A DNA stretch of 9,815 nucleotides from DATESN01 sp035270785 (GCA_035270785.1 DATESN010000109.1:1-9815); one strand, 5' to 3'; shown: positions 1 to 6,234, numbered from the stretch's first letter. Made by a program: numbers and translations. Notes: generated by a model from the sequence alone, not told the origin.

Positions 1-534
1 GCAGGAGATAAGGTTACGATCACAGCTAAATACACAGAAAACAAAAACTATGTTGTAACAGTAGTAGATGGTCTTTTAACAATCAATGCAAAACCAATCA
101 CACCTACAACACCTACAACACCAGCAGCACCTACCACACCAGAGACACCTACAACACCAGAGGTACCTACTACAATAATATCAGAGCAAGCAGTGGCTAC
201 AACAGTTACACCAGTTGCTAGAAGAACAACAAATACACGTGCAGCCCAAGTAGTGGAAACACCAGAAGAGGTTGTTATTGATGAGGAACCTGTACCTGAA
301 GTTTCAGAACCAGAAGTTATAGAACCTGTCATCAAAGAAGAAAAAGCAGATACTGCACTTACAGCAATAGAAGATGAAGATACAGCAAAAGCAGTACTTG
401 AAAGTGATTGCTGGATTCATTGGATGATCTTGATTCTTACAGCTCTTTATAGTGCTTATGCAATTGTAAGAGCATATATAAGAAATAAAAGAATAAAAGA
501 ACTAGAAGACAACGCTGAAGAAGTGAATGCATAG
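1..534 (+). CDS. C-terminal part of a large cell-surface protein (MBG/Ig-like repeat, P/T linker, membrane anchor); 5' partial
   Basis: The reading frame is open from base 1 with no start, so only the last 177 residues are visible. Residues 1-31 look like the end of an MBG/YDG-type bacterial Ig-like repeat: a Y-x-V-T-x-V-D-G-x-L-T-I pattern near residues 17-28, the usual closing strand of that repeat. A Pro/Thr linker (34-58) and a strongly acidic, Pro/Val/Glu-rich stretch (about 84-135) follow. One hydrophobic helix (about 138-159, starting with C-W-I-H-W) precedes a short basic then acidic tail (RNKRIKELED). I infer an extracellular repeat protein held in the membrane by its C-terminal helix, with the tail in the cytoplasm; there is no LPxTG motif. 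This style of tail fits what I recall from large Lachnospiraceae Ig-like/InlB-repeat surface proteins. The ligand or substrate cannot be read from this fragment. The next gene starts 17 bp later and shares the tail motif. Confidence 0.75.
   Translation, partial: AGDKVTITAKYTENKNYVVTVVDGLLTINAKPITPTTPTTPAAPTTPETPTTPEVPTTIISEQAVATTVTPVARRTTNTRAAQVVETPEEVVIDEEPVPEVSEPEVIEPVIKEEKADTALTAIEDEDTAKAVLESDCWIHWMILILTALYSAYAIVRAYIRNKRIKELEDNAEEVNA
100..174 (+). repeat. Pro/Thr-rich linker-encoding low-complexity repeat
   Basis: About 25 codons, mostly ACA and CCT/CCA, encode a run of P-T-T-P and P-E-T-P units (residues 34-58 of the partial surface protein). Units such as CCTACAACA recur at the DNA level. 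It most likely serves as an extended stalk between the Ig-like repeats and the membrane-proximal region, and its copy number may vary between strains. Confidence 0.7.
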
Positions 535-551
535 GCAGAAAGGGAAAGACT

Positions 552-743
552 ATGAAAATGAAAGCAATAGATGCAAGTGTAACATTAATATTTGTTTTAG
601 CATTAGTAATAATTTACTTTTTCTGGGGATGTCGTTTGGATGCAATCGTAACAGCAATAGCAGCGGTTATTGTAATTGCTAGTGCACTTGCAATGTATTT
701 CCAATATAAAAGAATCCATGAATTAGAAGAACCACAGAATTAG
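552..743 (+). CDS. Small two-helix membrane protein (63 aa), unknown function
   Basis: ATG at 552 is preceded by AAAGGGA (540-545) at good spacing; a second in-frame ATG two codons later is possible. The product is almost entirely membrane: helix 1 at about residues 10-26 and helix 2 at about 31-50, joined by a short turn containing Cys-Arg-Leu-Asp, then a charged tail Y-K-R-I-H-E-L-E-E. That tail closely matches the N-K-R-I-K-E-L-E-D tail of the surface protein 17 bp upstream. I therefore infer either duplication of a membrane-anchor end or a partner that sits next to it in the membrane. The genes are probably co-transcribed and end at the terminator at 829-861. The final codons lie within a 17-bp tandem repeat array that continues past the stop. 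I do not recognise a named family. It could also be a decaying remnant of a second surface-protein gene. Confidence 0.6.
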   Translation: MKMKAIDASVTLIFVLALVIIYFFWGCRLDAIVTAIAAVIVIASALAMYFQYKRIHELEEPQN

Positions 744-827
744 GAAAAATACAAAAATAGAAGAACCACAGAATTAGAAGAAACGCAAAAGTAGAATAAC
801 TACAAAATAAATGAAATGCAGAATTTG
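710..827 (+). repeat. Degenerate 17-bp tandem repeat, about seven copies
   Basis: Seven consecutive units start at 710, 727, 744, 761, 778, 795 and 811. All are 17 bp except the sixth, which is 16 bp. The consensus is approximately AAGAACCACAGAATTAG. Units at 727 and 761 are identical; the one at 710 matches them at 13 of 17 positions; those at 744, 778, 795 and 811 are more diverged. The first two units encode the C-terminal tail and stop codon of the 63-residue membrane protein. Because 17 is not a multiple of three, later units change frame and are non-coding. Confidence 0.65.
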
Positions 828-828
828 T

Positions 829-861
829 AAAAAAGGGAATGGATAAATCCATTCCCTTTTT
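829..861 (+). terminator. Rho-independent terminator after the surface/small membrane protein genes
   Basis: A-tract 829-834, perfect stem GGGAATGGA (835-843) with TCCATTCCC (848-856), loop TAAA, then TTTTT (857-861). The flanking A and T tracts extend the pairing, so it could also act on the opposite strand. It separates the upstream genes from the flippase gene. Confidence 0.9.
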
Positions 862-888
862 GATTGGTTTATATTATAATGTAATATG

Positions 889-916
889 TTGAAATTAACA
901 TAGATAGAAATAATAT
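889..916 (+). promoter_or_regulatory. Candidate sigma-A promoter for the flippase gene
   Basis: TTGAAA (889-894), 16-bp spacer, TAATAT (911-916), lying between the upstream terminator and the ATG at 957. A perfect TATAAT also occurs at 875-880 but lacks a convincing -35 at the right distance. The region is AT-rich, so the match is suggestive only. Confidence 0.45.
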
Positions 917-956
917 GGAAGATGTATAAAACTTCTATTCGGATGGTAAATATAGT

Positions 957-2585
957 ATGAATGATAAATTAAAGAATAATAGTTTCATTCGGCAAGCTGG
1001 AATTCTTGTAATTGCAGGAATTGTGGTTAAGATAATAGGTACGTTATATAGGAGCCCTTTATCTGCCATTATTGGAGACTTGGGTAATGGATATTACGCG
1101 CCAGCTTTTAATACGTATTTGATTATTTTGACTATTTCTTCGTATAGCATTCCTACTGCAGTATCAAAAGTGGTATCTCAGAGACTAGCGCTAAAAGAAT
1201 ATCGTAATGCTCAAAGAGTATTTGTGTGTGCAATTTATTACGTTCTAGTAGTTGGAGTGATTGCCAGTTTAGTATTATTTTTCTTTGCGGATTTATTTGT
1301 TGAACCAAATTCAGCAAAGGTTCTACGCGTTTTTACTCCCACCATTGTTTTATATGGGTTTTTAGGAGTCTTAAGAGGGTATTTTCAGGCACATAAAACA
1401 ATGGTGCAGACATCAATCTCCCAGATCTTAGAACAGATTACAAATGCCACGGTAAGCGTGTTAGCCGCATACTTGTTAATTCGTTCGGTAGGTAATGCAA
1501 ATGCCAACACCAAGGCAGTTTATGGAGCAGCTGGTAGTGCAATCGGCACAGGAAGTGGTGTATTAGTTGCACTTCTTTTTATGTGGGCTGTGTATATGCT
1601 AAATCGAAAGGGAATCTATGCTAAAATAAAAAGGGATAAAACGAAACATGTAGAAACATATAGTGAAATATACAAAGTCATTATTTTAATGGTAACACCC
1701 ATTATTTTAAGTTCCTTTATCTATAATGCAAATACCATGGTAAATCAAACTGTCTTTATTAAAATGTTAATCCATTTCAAAGGAATGACGGAAACAGATA
1801 TTTCAACTATGTTTGGTGTCTTTTCCCAAAAAGCAGTTGTACTGGCTAATATTCCTATTGCCATAGGTGCAGCAATGTCTTCGGCAATGATCCCCACTAT
1901 TTCAAGTGCATATGCAAAAGGAGAATTAACGAGCATCAATGATAAAATTGCAAGTGGCATTAGAACAACCATGCTGGTATCCATTCCTGCTGCAGTAGGA
2001 TTAGCCGTGTTAGCAGAACCCATTGTATGGTTACTATTCCCACAAAAGAATTCGGTTTTACTAACATCAAATTTACTGCGTGGAATGAGTATTACCGTTA
2101 TTTTCTATCAGATTTCTACTATTAGTAACGGGGTATTGCAAGGAATTGGTAAAGTAAATCGACCTGTTATTAATGCAAGCATATCCTTGATTATTCAGAC
2201 GATGGTATTAGTTCCAATGCTAATTTATACAGATTTAAATATATATGCACTAGTGATAGCAACGATTGTATATTCCTTTTCTATCTGTGCTCTGAACCAA
2301 TTGGGGGTAAAAAAGTATTTAGGATATAAACAGGAATATTTAAAAACATTTATAGCGCCATTGGCGTCTTCCTTATTAATGGGAATCATCGCTTTTGGTA
2401 CCTATGAAGGAATTTATTATTTCATAAATAGTAATTCGATTTCATTAGTGATGTCCATTTTGATGGCAGTCATTGTATACTTCACTGCAATTATTAAGAT
2501 TGGTGGAGTAAAAGAAGAAGAACTAATTGGTATGCCTAAGGGATACCTGATTATAAAGCTAGCAAAAAGGGTGAAACTTTTATAA
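957..2585 (+). CDS. MOP/MATE-superfamily lipid-linked saccharide flippase (MurJ/SpoVB-like polysaccharide biosynthesis protein)
   Basis: A 542-residue integral membrane protein with about 14 hydrophobic segments and almost no soluble domain. Its length is close to the Bacillus YtgP/MurJ proteins (about 540 residues) and slightly above SpoVB (about 520). The N-terminal block is typical of the family: an initial helix with I-A-G-I-V-V-K-I-I-G, then L-Y-R-S-P-L-S-x-I-I-G and G-x-G-Y-Y-x-P-A. Members flip lipid-linked precursors such as lipid II across the membrane for peptidoglycan or spore cortex synthesis. Sequence alone does not tell me whether this copy is the vegetative MurJ type or the sporulation SpoVB type, so no symbol is given. 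The start at 957 has GGATGG (941-946) upstream at a slightly long spacing. It is flanked by terminators and likely monocistronic. The last codons (residues R-V-K-L-L) lie inside the shared terminator stem with the convergent gene. Confidence 0.85.
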   Translation: MNDKLKNNSFIRQAGILVIAGIVVKIIGTLYRSPLSAIIGDLGNGYYAPAFNTYLIILTISSYSIPTAVSKVVSQRLALKEYRNAQRVFVCAIYYVLVVGVIASLVLFFFADLFVEPNSAKVLRVFTPTIVLYGFLGVLRGYFQAHKTMVQTSISQILEQITNATVSVLAAYLLIRSVGNANANTKAVYGAAGSAIGTGSGVLVALLFMWAVYMLNRKGIYAKIKRDKTKHVETYSEIYKVIILMVTPIILSSFIYNANTMVNQTVFIKMLIHFKGMTETDISTMFGVFSQKAVVLANIPIAIGAAMSSAMIPTISSAYAKGELTSINDKIASGIRTTMLVSIPAAVGLAVLAEPIVWLLFPQKNSVLLTSNLLRGMSITVIFYQISTISNGVLQGIGKVNRPVINASISLIIQTMVLVPMLIYTDLNIYALVIATIVYSFSICALNQLGVKKYLGYKQEYLKTFIAPLASSLLMGIIAFGTYEGIYYFINSNSISLVMSILMAVIVYFTAIIKIGGVKEEELIGMPKGYLIIKLAKRVKLL

Positions 2586-2606
2586 GAGTTTCACCCTTTT
2601 TGCTAG
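2559..2606. terminator. Bidirectional terminator shared by two convergent genes
   Basis: A perfect 19-bp stem, CTAGCAAAAAGGGTGAAAC (2559-2577) with its complement (2588-2606), around a 10-nt loop. The GC core GGGTGAAAC is flanked by A5 on one side and T5 on the other, so each strand reads as hairpin plus U-tract. The left arm is within the flippase coding sequence, whose TAA is in the loop (2583-2585). The right arm ends one base before the stop codon of the minus-strand CorC-family gene. Confidence 0.93.
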
Positions 2607-3902
2607 TTAATTAGTTGTGGGTTTGATTTCATCTGGATCAATTTTTGTTTTGTCAGGAAGCAACATTCGGACTTTCTCAATACGATTTTGGTTCGTACCC
2701 TCTACCGTTAATAGAATTCCATCAAGTGTTGTTACAGATTCTCCCGAATTTGGTAAACGATCAAGGATTTCAATAATAATACCCCCAATAGAATCATAAT
2801 CCTCAGACTCGAAATGAGTATTTAGGGCATCGTTTAAATCAGTAAGTTTCATACTTCCTTCAATGAGGTATTCACGGTCTGTAATTTTTTGAATCAACTC
2901 TTTTTCATCTTCATCATATTCATCTCGAATCTCGCCGACAATTTCCTCTAAAAGATCTTCTAGGGTAATCATTCCAACAGTAGCACCATATTCATTGAGT
3001 ACGAGTGTTACATTTGCGGATAATTCACGCATTTCAAATAACAAATCAGCGGTCTTCTTAAATTCATAAGTATAGTAAGCATCTCGCAGAACATCCTTAA
3101 TGGTAAATCTTTCTTTATCCTCAATAAATAGAAGGTCTTTTATATTGATGATACCAATAATGTGATCTGCATCGTTGTCATAAACGGGTAAGCGTGTGTA
3201 CATGGATTCCCTAAAGATTTTTAACAATTCATAATATTTTGCATCTGCACAGACAGTAGTCATATCAATTCTTGGAATCATAATATCTCTTGCGAGGGCA
3301 TCGCTAAAATCAAAAACATTGTAAATCATTTCTCGTTCGTCCGATTCGATGATGCCATCTTCGTGACTAACATCAACATAAGTTTTCAATTCATACTCCG
3401 TCATTGCTGAGATCTTTTTATTTGGATCAATATGGAGTAATCGGAGAATCCCATTGGATAATTTTTCTACAATATAGATGACGGGAGTTAATAGGAACAT
3501 CAATCCATAAACAATAGAGCTATACGCAAAAGCAATTTTATCTGCATTATTAGCAGCCAGAGTTTTAGGAATGATCTCTCCAAAGAGGAGAATTATTACG
3601 GTTAAGACTCCTGTGGCAATTCCCACAAACACGCTCCCCCATAATTTTATAGCAAGGGTAGTTGCTAGTGCAGAAGCAGAAATATTAACAATATTATTAC
3701 CAATCAGTATGGTACTAAGCATTTTACTATAGTCATCAATAATTTTTTGAAGAATCATTGCTTTTTTATTTTTTTCTTCTGCCAGAGCTCGAATACGAAG
3801 TTTGTTTAAAGAAGTTAATGCTGTTTCGGCCGAGGAAAAAAAAGCTGATAAAAAAAGTAATAGAATGAGTATCCCTATTTGGGCGGCACTTGTTGTATCC
3901 AA
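2607..3902 (-). CDS. CNNM/CBS/CorC-HlyC domain transporter ('hemolysin' family protein, Mg/Co transport)
   Basis: 431 residues with the full family architecture. The N-terminal CNNM (DUF21) membrane domain spans about 1-190, with F-F-S-S-A-E-T-A-L-T-S (21-31), G-N-N-I-V-N (69-74) and G-E-I-I-P-K-T-L-A (108-116). A pair of CBS domains (about 207-330) begins at I-M-I-P-R-I-D-M and ends with N-E-Y-G-x-x-x-G-M-I-T-L-E-D-L-L-E-E-I-V-G-E-I-x-D-E. A CorC/HlyC C-terminal domain covers about 341-420. Bacterial relatives (CorC, Bacillus MpfA/YhdP type) affect magnesium and cobalt transport or efflux; the 'hemolysin' label is historical. The start is TTG (3902-3900), supported by TTAAGGAG (3920-3913) ten bases upstream and no nearby ATG. 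It is transcribed alone, divergent from the next gene, and ends at the bidirectional terminator. Confidence 0.9.
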   Translation of the reverse strand: MDTTSAAQIGILILLLFLSAFFSSAETALTSLNKLRIRALAEEKNKKAMILQKIIDDYSKMLSTILIGNNIVNISASALATTLAIKLWGSVFVGIATGVLTVIILLFGEIIPKTLAANNADKIAFAYSSIVYGLMFLLTPVIYIVEKLSNGILRLLHIDPNKKISAMTEYELKTYVDVSHEDGIIESDEREMIYNVFDFSDALARDIMIPRIDMTTVCADAKYYELLKIFRESMYTRLPVYDNDADHIIGIINIKDLLFIEDKERFTIKDVLRDAYYTYEFKKTADLLFEMRELSANVTLVLNEYGATVGMITLEDLLEEIVGEIRDEYDEDEKELIQKITDREYLIEGSMKLTDLNDALNTHFESEDYDSIGGIIIEILDRLPNSGESVTTLDGILLTVEGTNQNRIEKVRMLLPDKTKIDPDEIKPTTN

Positions 3903-3983
3903 TGATTTATATCTCCTTAAGAAATGTTTGATTTATACTACCAATATTAAAATTTGTTAGTATATTTTGAGTTTTTCTAAATA

Positions 3984-4003
3984 GTATATTAATAGGAATA
4001 TAC
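3984..4003. repeat. Imperfectly spaced inverted repeat in the divergent intergenic region (possible operator)
   Basis: GTATATT (3984-3990), six bases, AATATAC (3997-4003). TAGTATATT occurs both here (3982-3990) and 24 bp upstream (3958-3966), and its inverted form TATACTA is at 3934-3940. The right arm covers the proposed minus-strand -10. This could be a repressor site for one or both divergent genes, but the sequence is AT-rich and no regulator is encoded in the window. Confidence 0.3.
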
Positions 4004-4026
4004 AATAAATGAAAAGAGATTGTCAA
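3997..4026 (-). promoter_or_regulatory. Candidate sigma-A promoter for the CNNM/CorC gene
   Basis: On the minus strand: consensus TTGACA (4026-4021), an 18-bp spacer, and TATATT (4002-3997). This would leave a leader of roughly 90 nt before the TTG start. The -10 overlaps one arm of the inverted repeat at 3984-4003. Confidence 0.5.
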
Positions 4027-4070
4027 GTTATCTAGAGGTTTCACAAATTAGAAAGATATGAGGTGAGAAT

Positions 4071-4469
4071 TTGAGGGAAAATCATATTCAAAAAGGAAGG
4101 CAAGCGGTGGTTGTTAATTCAAAATTAATGAGCGTGTTAAAATGTCTGTTGTTCTCGTACATAATTACAGGAGTAATGCTACTTATATTAGCACTTATGT
4201 TATTTCGATTTGATCTAAAAGAGAGCATCGTTTCTATTGCTATCATTGGAATTTACATTGGATCAACGTTTTTTGCAGGTTTTATGGTAGGTAAGAACAT
4301 TGAAAATAAGAAATTTTTGTGGGGTCTTTTAGAAGGATTATTGTATTTTGCCATATTGTTAATTGTATCGTTACTTGTTAATCATACTTTGAAAGATATC
4401 ACTACAAATCTTTCCACAGCATTTGTAATCTGTGGTGGAAGTGGAATGCTCGGTGGAATGCTTAGTTAA
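4071..4469 (+). CDS. TIGR04086-type four-helix membrane protein, unknown function
   Basis: 132 residues with a short basic N-terminus and four hydrophobic helices (about 22-46, 51-74, 83-104, 112-131). A Gly-rich G-G-S-G-M-L-G-G-M end lies in the last helix. Size, topology, the F-x-A-G-F-x-x-G-K pattern near 67-75 and the Gly-rich end fit the TIGR04086/YrzE-like family as I recall it. In Clostridia that family often sits between yajC and the SCIFF genes, and here it lies 133 bp upstream of scfA. The start is TTG (4071), supported by AGGTGA (4061-4066); the next Met is residue 20, already close to the first helix. No biochemical role is established that I know of. The position suggests a link to the membrane or Sec-related functions of this neighbourhood. 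No clear terminator follows it, so read-through into scfA is possible. Confidence 0.7.
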   Translation: MRENHIQKGRQAVVVNSKLMSVLKCLLFSYIITGVMLLILALMLFRFDLKESIVSIAIIGIYIGSTFFAGFMVGKNIENKKFLWGLLEGLLYFAILLIVSLLVNHTLKDITTNLSTAFVICGGSGMLGGMLS

Positions 4470-4517
4470 AGACAGTTTCCTCTTGTTTTTATTCTATTAT
4501 TAGTTGTATTAAAAAAG

Positions 4518-4546
4518 TTGAAATGAGAAAAAAACTGTGATATACT
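4518..4546 (+). promoter_or_regulatory. Strong extended -10 promoter of scfA
   Basis: TTGAAA (4518-4523), exactly 17 bp, then TATACT (4541-4546) preceded by TG-A (4538-4540), giving an extended -10. Transcription would start near 4553, leaving about 50 nt of leader with the Shine-Dalgarno at 4589-4595. This is the best promoter match in the window. Confidence 0.75.
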
Positions 4547-4588
4547 ACTTTAAGTTATAAATGATGGATGAAATCAGATTGATAACGT

Positions 4589-4595
4589 AAGGAGG
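4589..4595 (+). promoter_or_regulatory. Perfect Shine-Dalgarno of scfA
   Basis: AAGGAGG with a 7-base spacer to the ATG at 4603. It fixes the start of the short precursor gene and implies high translation. Confidence 0.85.
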
Positions 4596-4602
4596 TTTTG
4601 TT

Positions 4603-4746
4603 ATGAAACATATTAAAACATTAAGTACAAGAGATTTAAAGCAGTCTATGAAAAAAGGTGGGTGTGGCGAATGCCAAACATCTTGTCAATCAGCTTGTAA
4701 AACATCTTGCACTGTGGGAAATCAAAGTTGCGAAAAAGTGAAATAA
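4603..4746 (+). CDS. scfA: SCIFF ranthipeptide precursor (six cysteines in forty-five residues)
   Basis: A 47-residue peptide. The first half (residues 1-20, starting M-K-H-I-K-T-L) is the leader, matching the conserved SCIFF N-terminus. The core holds six cysteines, C21, C24, C28, C32, C36 and C43, with spacing x2, x3, x3, x3, x6 and Ser/Thr between them. The segment K-T-S-C-T-V-G-N-Q (33-41) is the family signature (TIGR03973). In the characterised homologue CteA, the maturase links Cys32 to Thr37 through a thioether, and this peptide has Cys and Thr at those same positions. It is followed by the matching maturase gene. Expression should be high: extended -10 promoter and perfect Shine-Dalgarno. 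Proposed roles in clostridia include cell-to-cell signalling, but the mature product here is unknown. No protease or exporter specific to it is encoded nearby. Confidence 0.95.
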   Translation: MKHIKTLSTRDLKQSMKKGGCGECQTSCQSACKTSCTVGNQSCEKVK

Positions 4747-4773
4747 GCAATTGATAAAAGAATGATGTAATTG

Positions 4774-4800
4774 TAAGCAGCGGTATTATATCGCTGCTTA
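4774..4800 (+). promoter_or_regulatory. Hairpin between scfA and scfB (attenuator or mRNA stabiliser)
   Basis: TAAGCAGCG (4774-4782) pairs perfectly with CGCTGCTTA (4792-4800) around a 9-nt loop. Only TTATATG follows, not a good U-tract, so at most it is a weak, leaky terminator. It ends about ten bases before the scfB Shine-Dalgarno. It could protect the scfA 3' end and reduce read-through to scfB. Confidence 0.65.
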
Positions 4801-4820
4801 TTATATGAAAAGGAGAAATT

Positions 4821-6218
4821 GTGATTCATCAATATAAAAGTAATGGATTCAATATTGTACTAGACGTAAACAGTGGGGCAGTTCATATCGTGGATGAAAT
4901 TGTATATGACTTGATTCCATTGGTAGAAAAGAGATTTAAAGATAAGAAATTAAAAGAAAATAGTACAGACGTAGAAACCATGGTAGCGGAGTTTGGCGTG
5001 TTGGAAAGCCTTCCTTATGCTATAGAAGAAATAAGAGAAGCTGTCACTGAAATAGTAGAGTTACAACGATTGGAAATGCTCTTTACAGAGGATATTTATG
5101 AGGATTATATCGAGGATTTTAAAAATAGACAAACAGTTGTAAAGGCACTTTGCTTACACATTGCCCATGATTGTAATCTTGCCTGTAAGTATTGCTTTGC
5201 AGAAGAGGGTGAATATCATGGACGTAGAGCACTGATGAGTTTTGAAGTTGGTAAGAAAGCGTTAGATTTTCTAATTGCTAATTCAGGTAATCGTGTTAAT
5301 TTAGAGGTGGATTTCTTTGGTGGTGAACCACTTATGAATTGGCAAGTTGTAAAAGACTTGGTGATTTATGGAAGAAGTTTAGAAGAACCAAATCATAAAA
5401 AGTTTCGCTTTACCCTTACGACGAATGGAATATTATTAAAAGAGGATGTATTAGAATTTGCAAATAAAGAGATGTCCAACATAGTGCTAAGTATCGATGG
5501 ACGTAAAGAAGTTCATGATTTTATGCGACCACATAGGGGTGGACAAGGTAGTTATGAAGAAATTGTCCCGAAATTTAAAAAGGTGGCCGAAAGCCGTGAT
5601 CAAATGAATTATTATGTGCGGGGTACATTTACAAAAAATAACTTAGATTTTGCCAAGGATGTAGCACATTTGGCGGATCTGGGTTTTCAACAAATTTCAG
5701 TAGAACCTGTTGTAGCAGACCAGGCAGAGGACTATGCATTACAGGATGGAGATATTCCAAGGCTACTAGAAGAATACGATAAATTGGCAGTGGAATTAAT
5801 TCGTCGCCACAAGGAAGGAAATGGTGTAAACTTTTTCCATTTTATGCTAGACTTAGAAGGCGGTCCATGTGTGGCAAAACGATTGTCAGGATGTGGATCA
5901 GGAACAGAATATCTTGCGGTTACACCCTGGGGAGATTTTTATCCTTGTCATCAATTTGTTGGACAAGAAGAATTTATCATGGGGAATGTGGATACCGGAG
6001 TTACTAGAACAGATATTCGCGATCAATTTAAAAATAGCAATGTGTATTCAAAAGAAAAATGTAAGACTTGTTTCTCGAAATTCTATTGTAGCGGCGGCTG
6101 TGCAGCTAATTCCTATAATTTTCATGGAAACATTAATGATGTATATGATTTAGGTTGTGAATTACAAAGAAAACGAATAGAATGTGCAATTATGATAAAA
6201 GCGGCATTGGCCGAATAA
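4821..6218 (+). CDS. scfB: Radical SAM/SPASM thioether maturase of SCIFF peptide
   Basis: 465 residues, matching the SCIFF maturase family (TIGR03974; characterised members CteB and Tte1186). Residues 1-100 resemble a PqqD-like recognition element that would bind the ScfA leader. The radical SAM cluster motif is C118-x3-C122-x2-C125 within H-D-C-N-L-A-C-K-Y-C-F, and G-G-E-P follows at 167-170. The C-terminal SPASM region supplies auxiliary cluster ligands: C350, C358 and C376, then C414-x2-C417-x5-C423-x3-C427-x18-C446. The enzyme is expected to cleave S-adenosylmethionine, abstract a hydrogen from the peptide and join a core Cys sulfur to the gamma carbon of Thr. The start is GTG (4821), with AGGAG at 4811-4815. 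It lies 74 bp after scfA, with the hairpin between, and 16 bp before secDF. All motif cysteines are intact. Confidence 0.95.
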   Translation: MIHQYKSNGFNIVLDVNSGAVHIVDEIVYDLIPLVEKRFKDKKLKENSTDVETMVAEFGVLESLPYAIEEIREAVTEIVELQRLEMLFTEDIYEDYIEDFKNRQTVVKALCLHIAHDCNLACKYCFAEEGEYHGRRALMSFEVGKKALDFLIANSGNRVNLEVDFFGGEPLMNWQVVKDLVIYGRSLEEPNHKKFRFTLTTNGILLKEDVLEFANKEMSNIVLSIDGRKEVHDFMRPHRGGQGSYEEIVPKFKKVAESRDQMNYYVRGTFTKNNLDFAKDVAHLADLGFQQISVEPVVADQAEDYALQDGDIPRLLEEYDKLAVELIRRHKEGNGVNFFHFMLDLEGGPCVAKRLSGCGSGTEYLAVTPWGDFYPCHQFVGQEEFIMGNVDTGVTRTDIRDQFKNSNVYSKEKCKTCFSKFYCSGGCAANSYNFHGNINDVYDLGCELQRKRIECAIMIKAALAE

Positions 6219-6234
6219 GAAAAGGAGTGTCAAA

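Noticed and set aside
48..335. Open frame on the minus strand opposite the surface protein
   Set aside because: Low-complexity Ser/Thr/Val product caused by reading the Pro/Thr repeat in reverse; no ribosome binding site.
866..880. Perfect TATAAT upstream of the flippase as its -10
   Set aside because: The only TTGATT-like -35 lies 9 bp away, which is too close, and the correct -35 position falls in the terminator stem.
943..960. Five-codon minicistron (ATG to TGA) overlapping the flippase start as ATGA
   Set aside because: It has no Shine-Dalgarno of its own and is short enough to arise by chance; nothing supports a leader peptide.
1745..2023. Minus-strand open frame inside the flippase gene
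   Set aside because: Shadow of a well-supported gene on the plus strand; hydrophobic composition is a by-product of the membrane-protein codons.
4470..4517. Possible terminator after the TIGR04086 gene
   Set aside because: Only a distant ACAGTTT/AAACTGT pairing across the scfA promoter was found; there is no compact stem with a U-tract.
5869..6153. Second plus-strand frame inside scfB
   Set aside because: It lies wholly within the SPASM coding region in another frame, with no ribosome binding site or recognisable domain.
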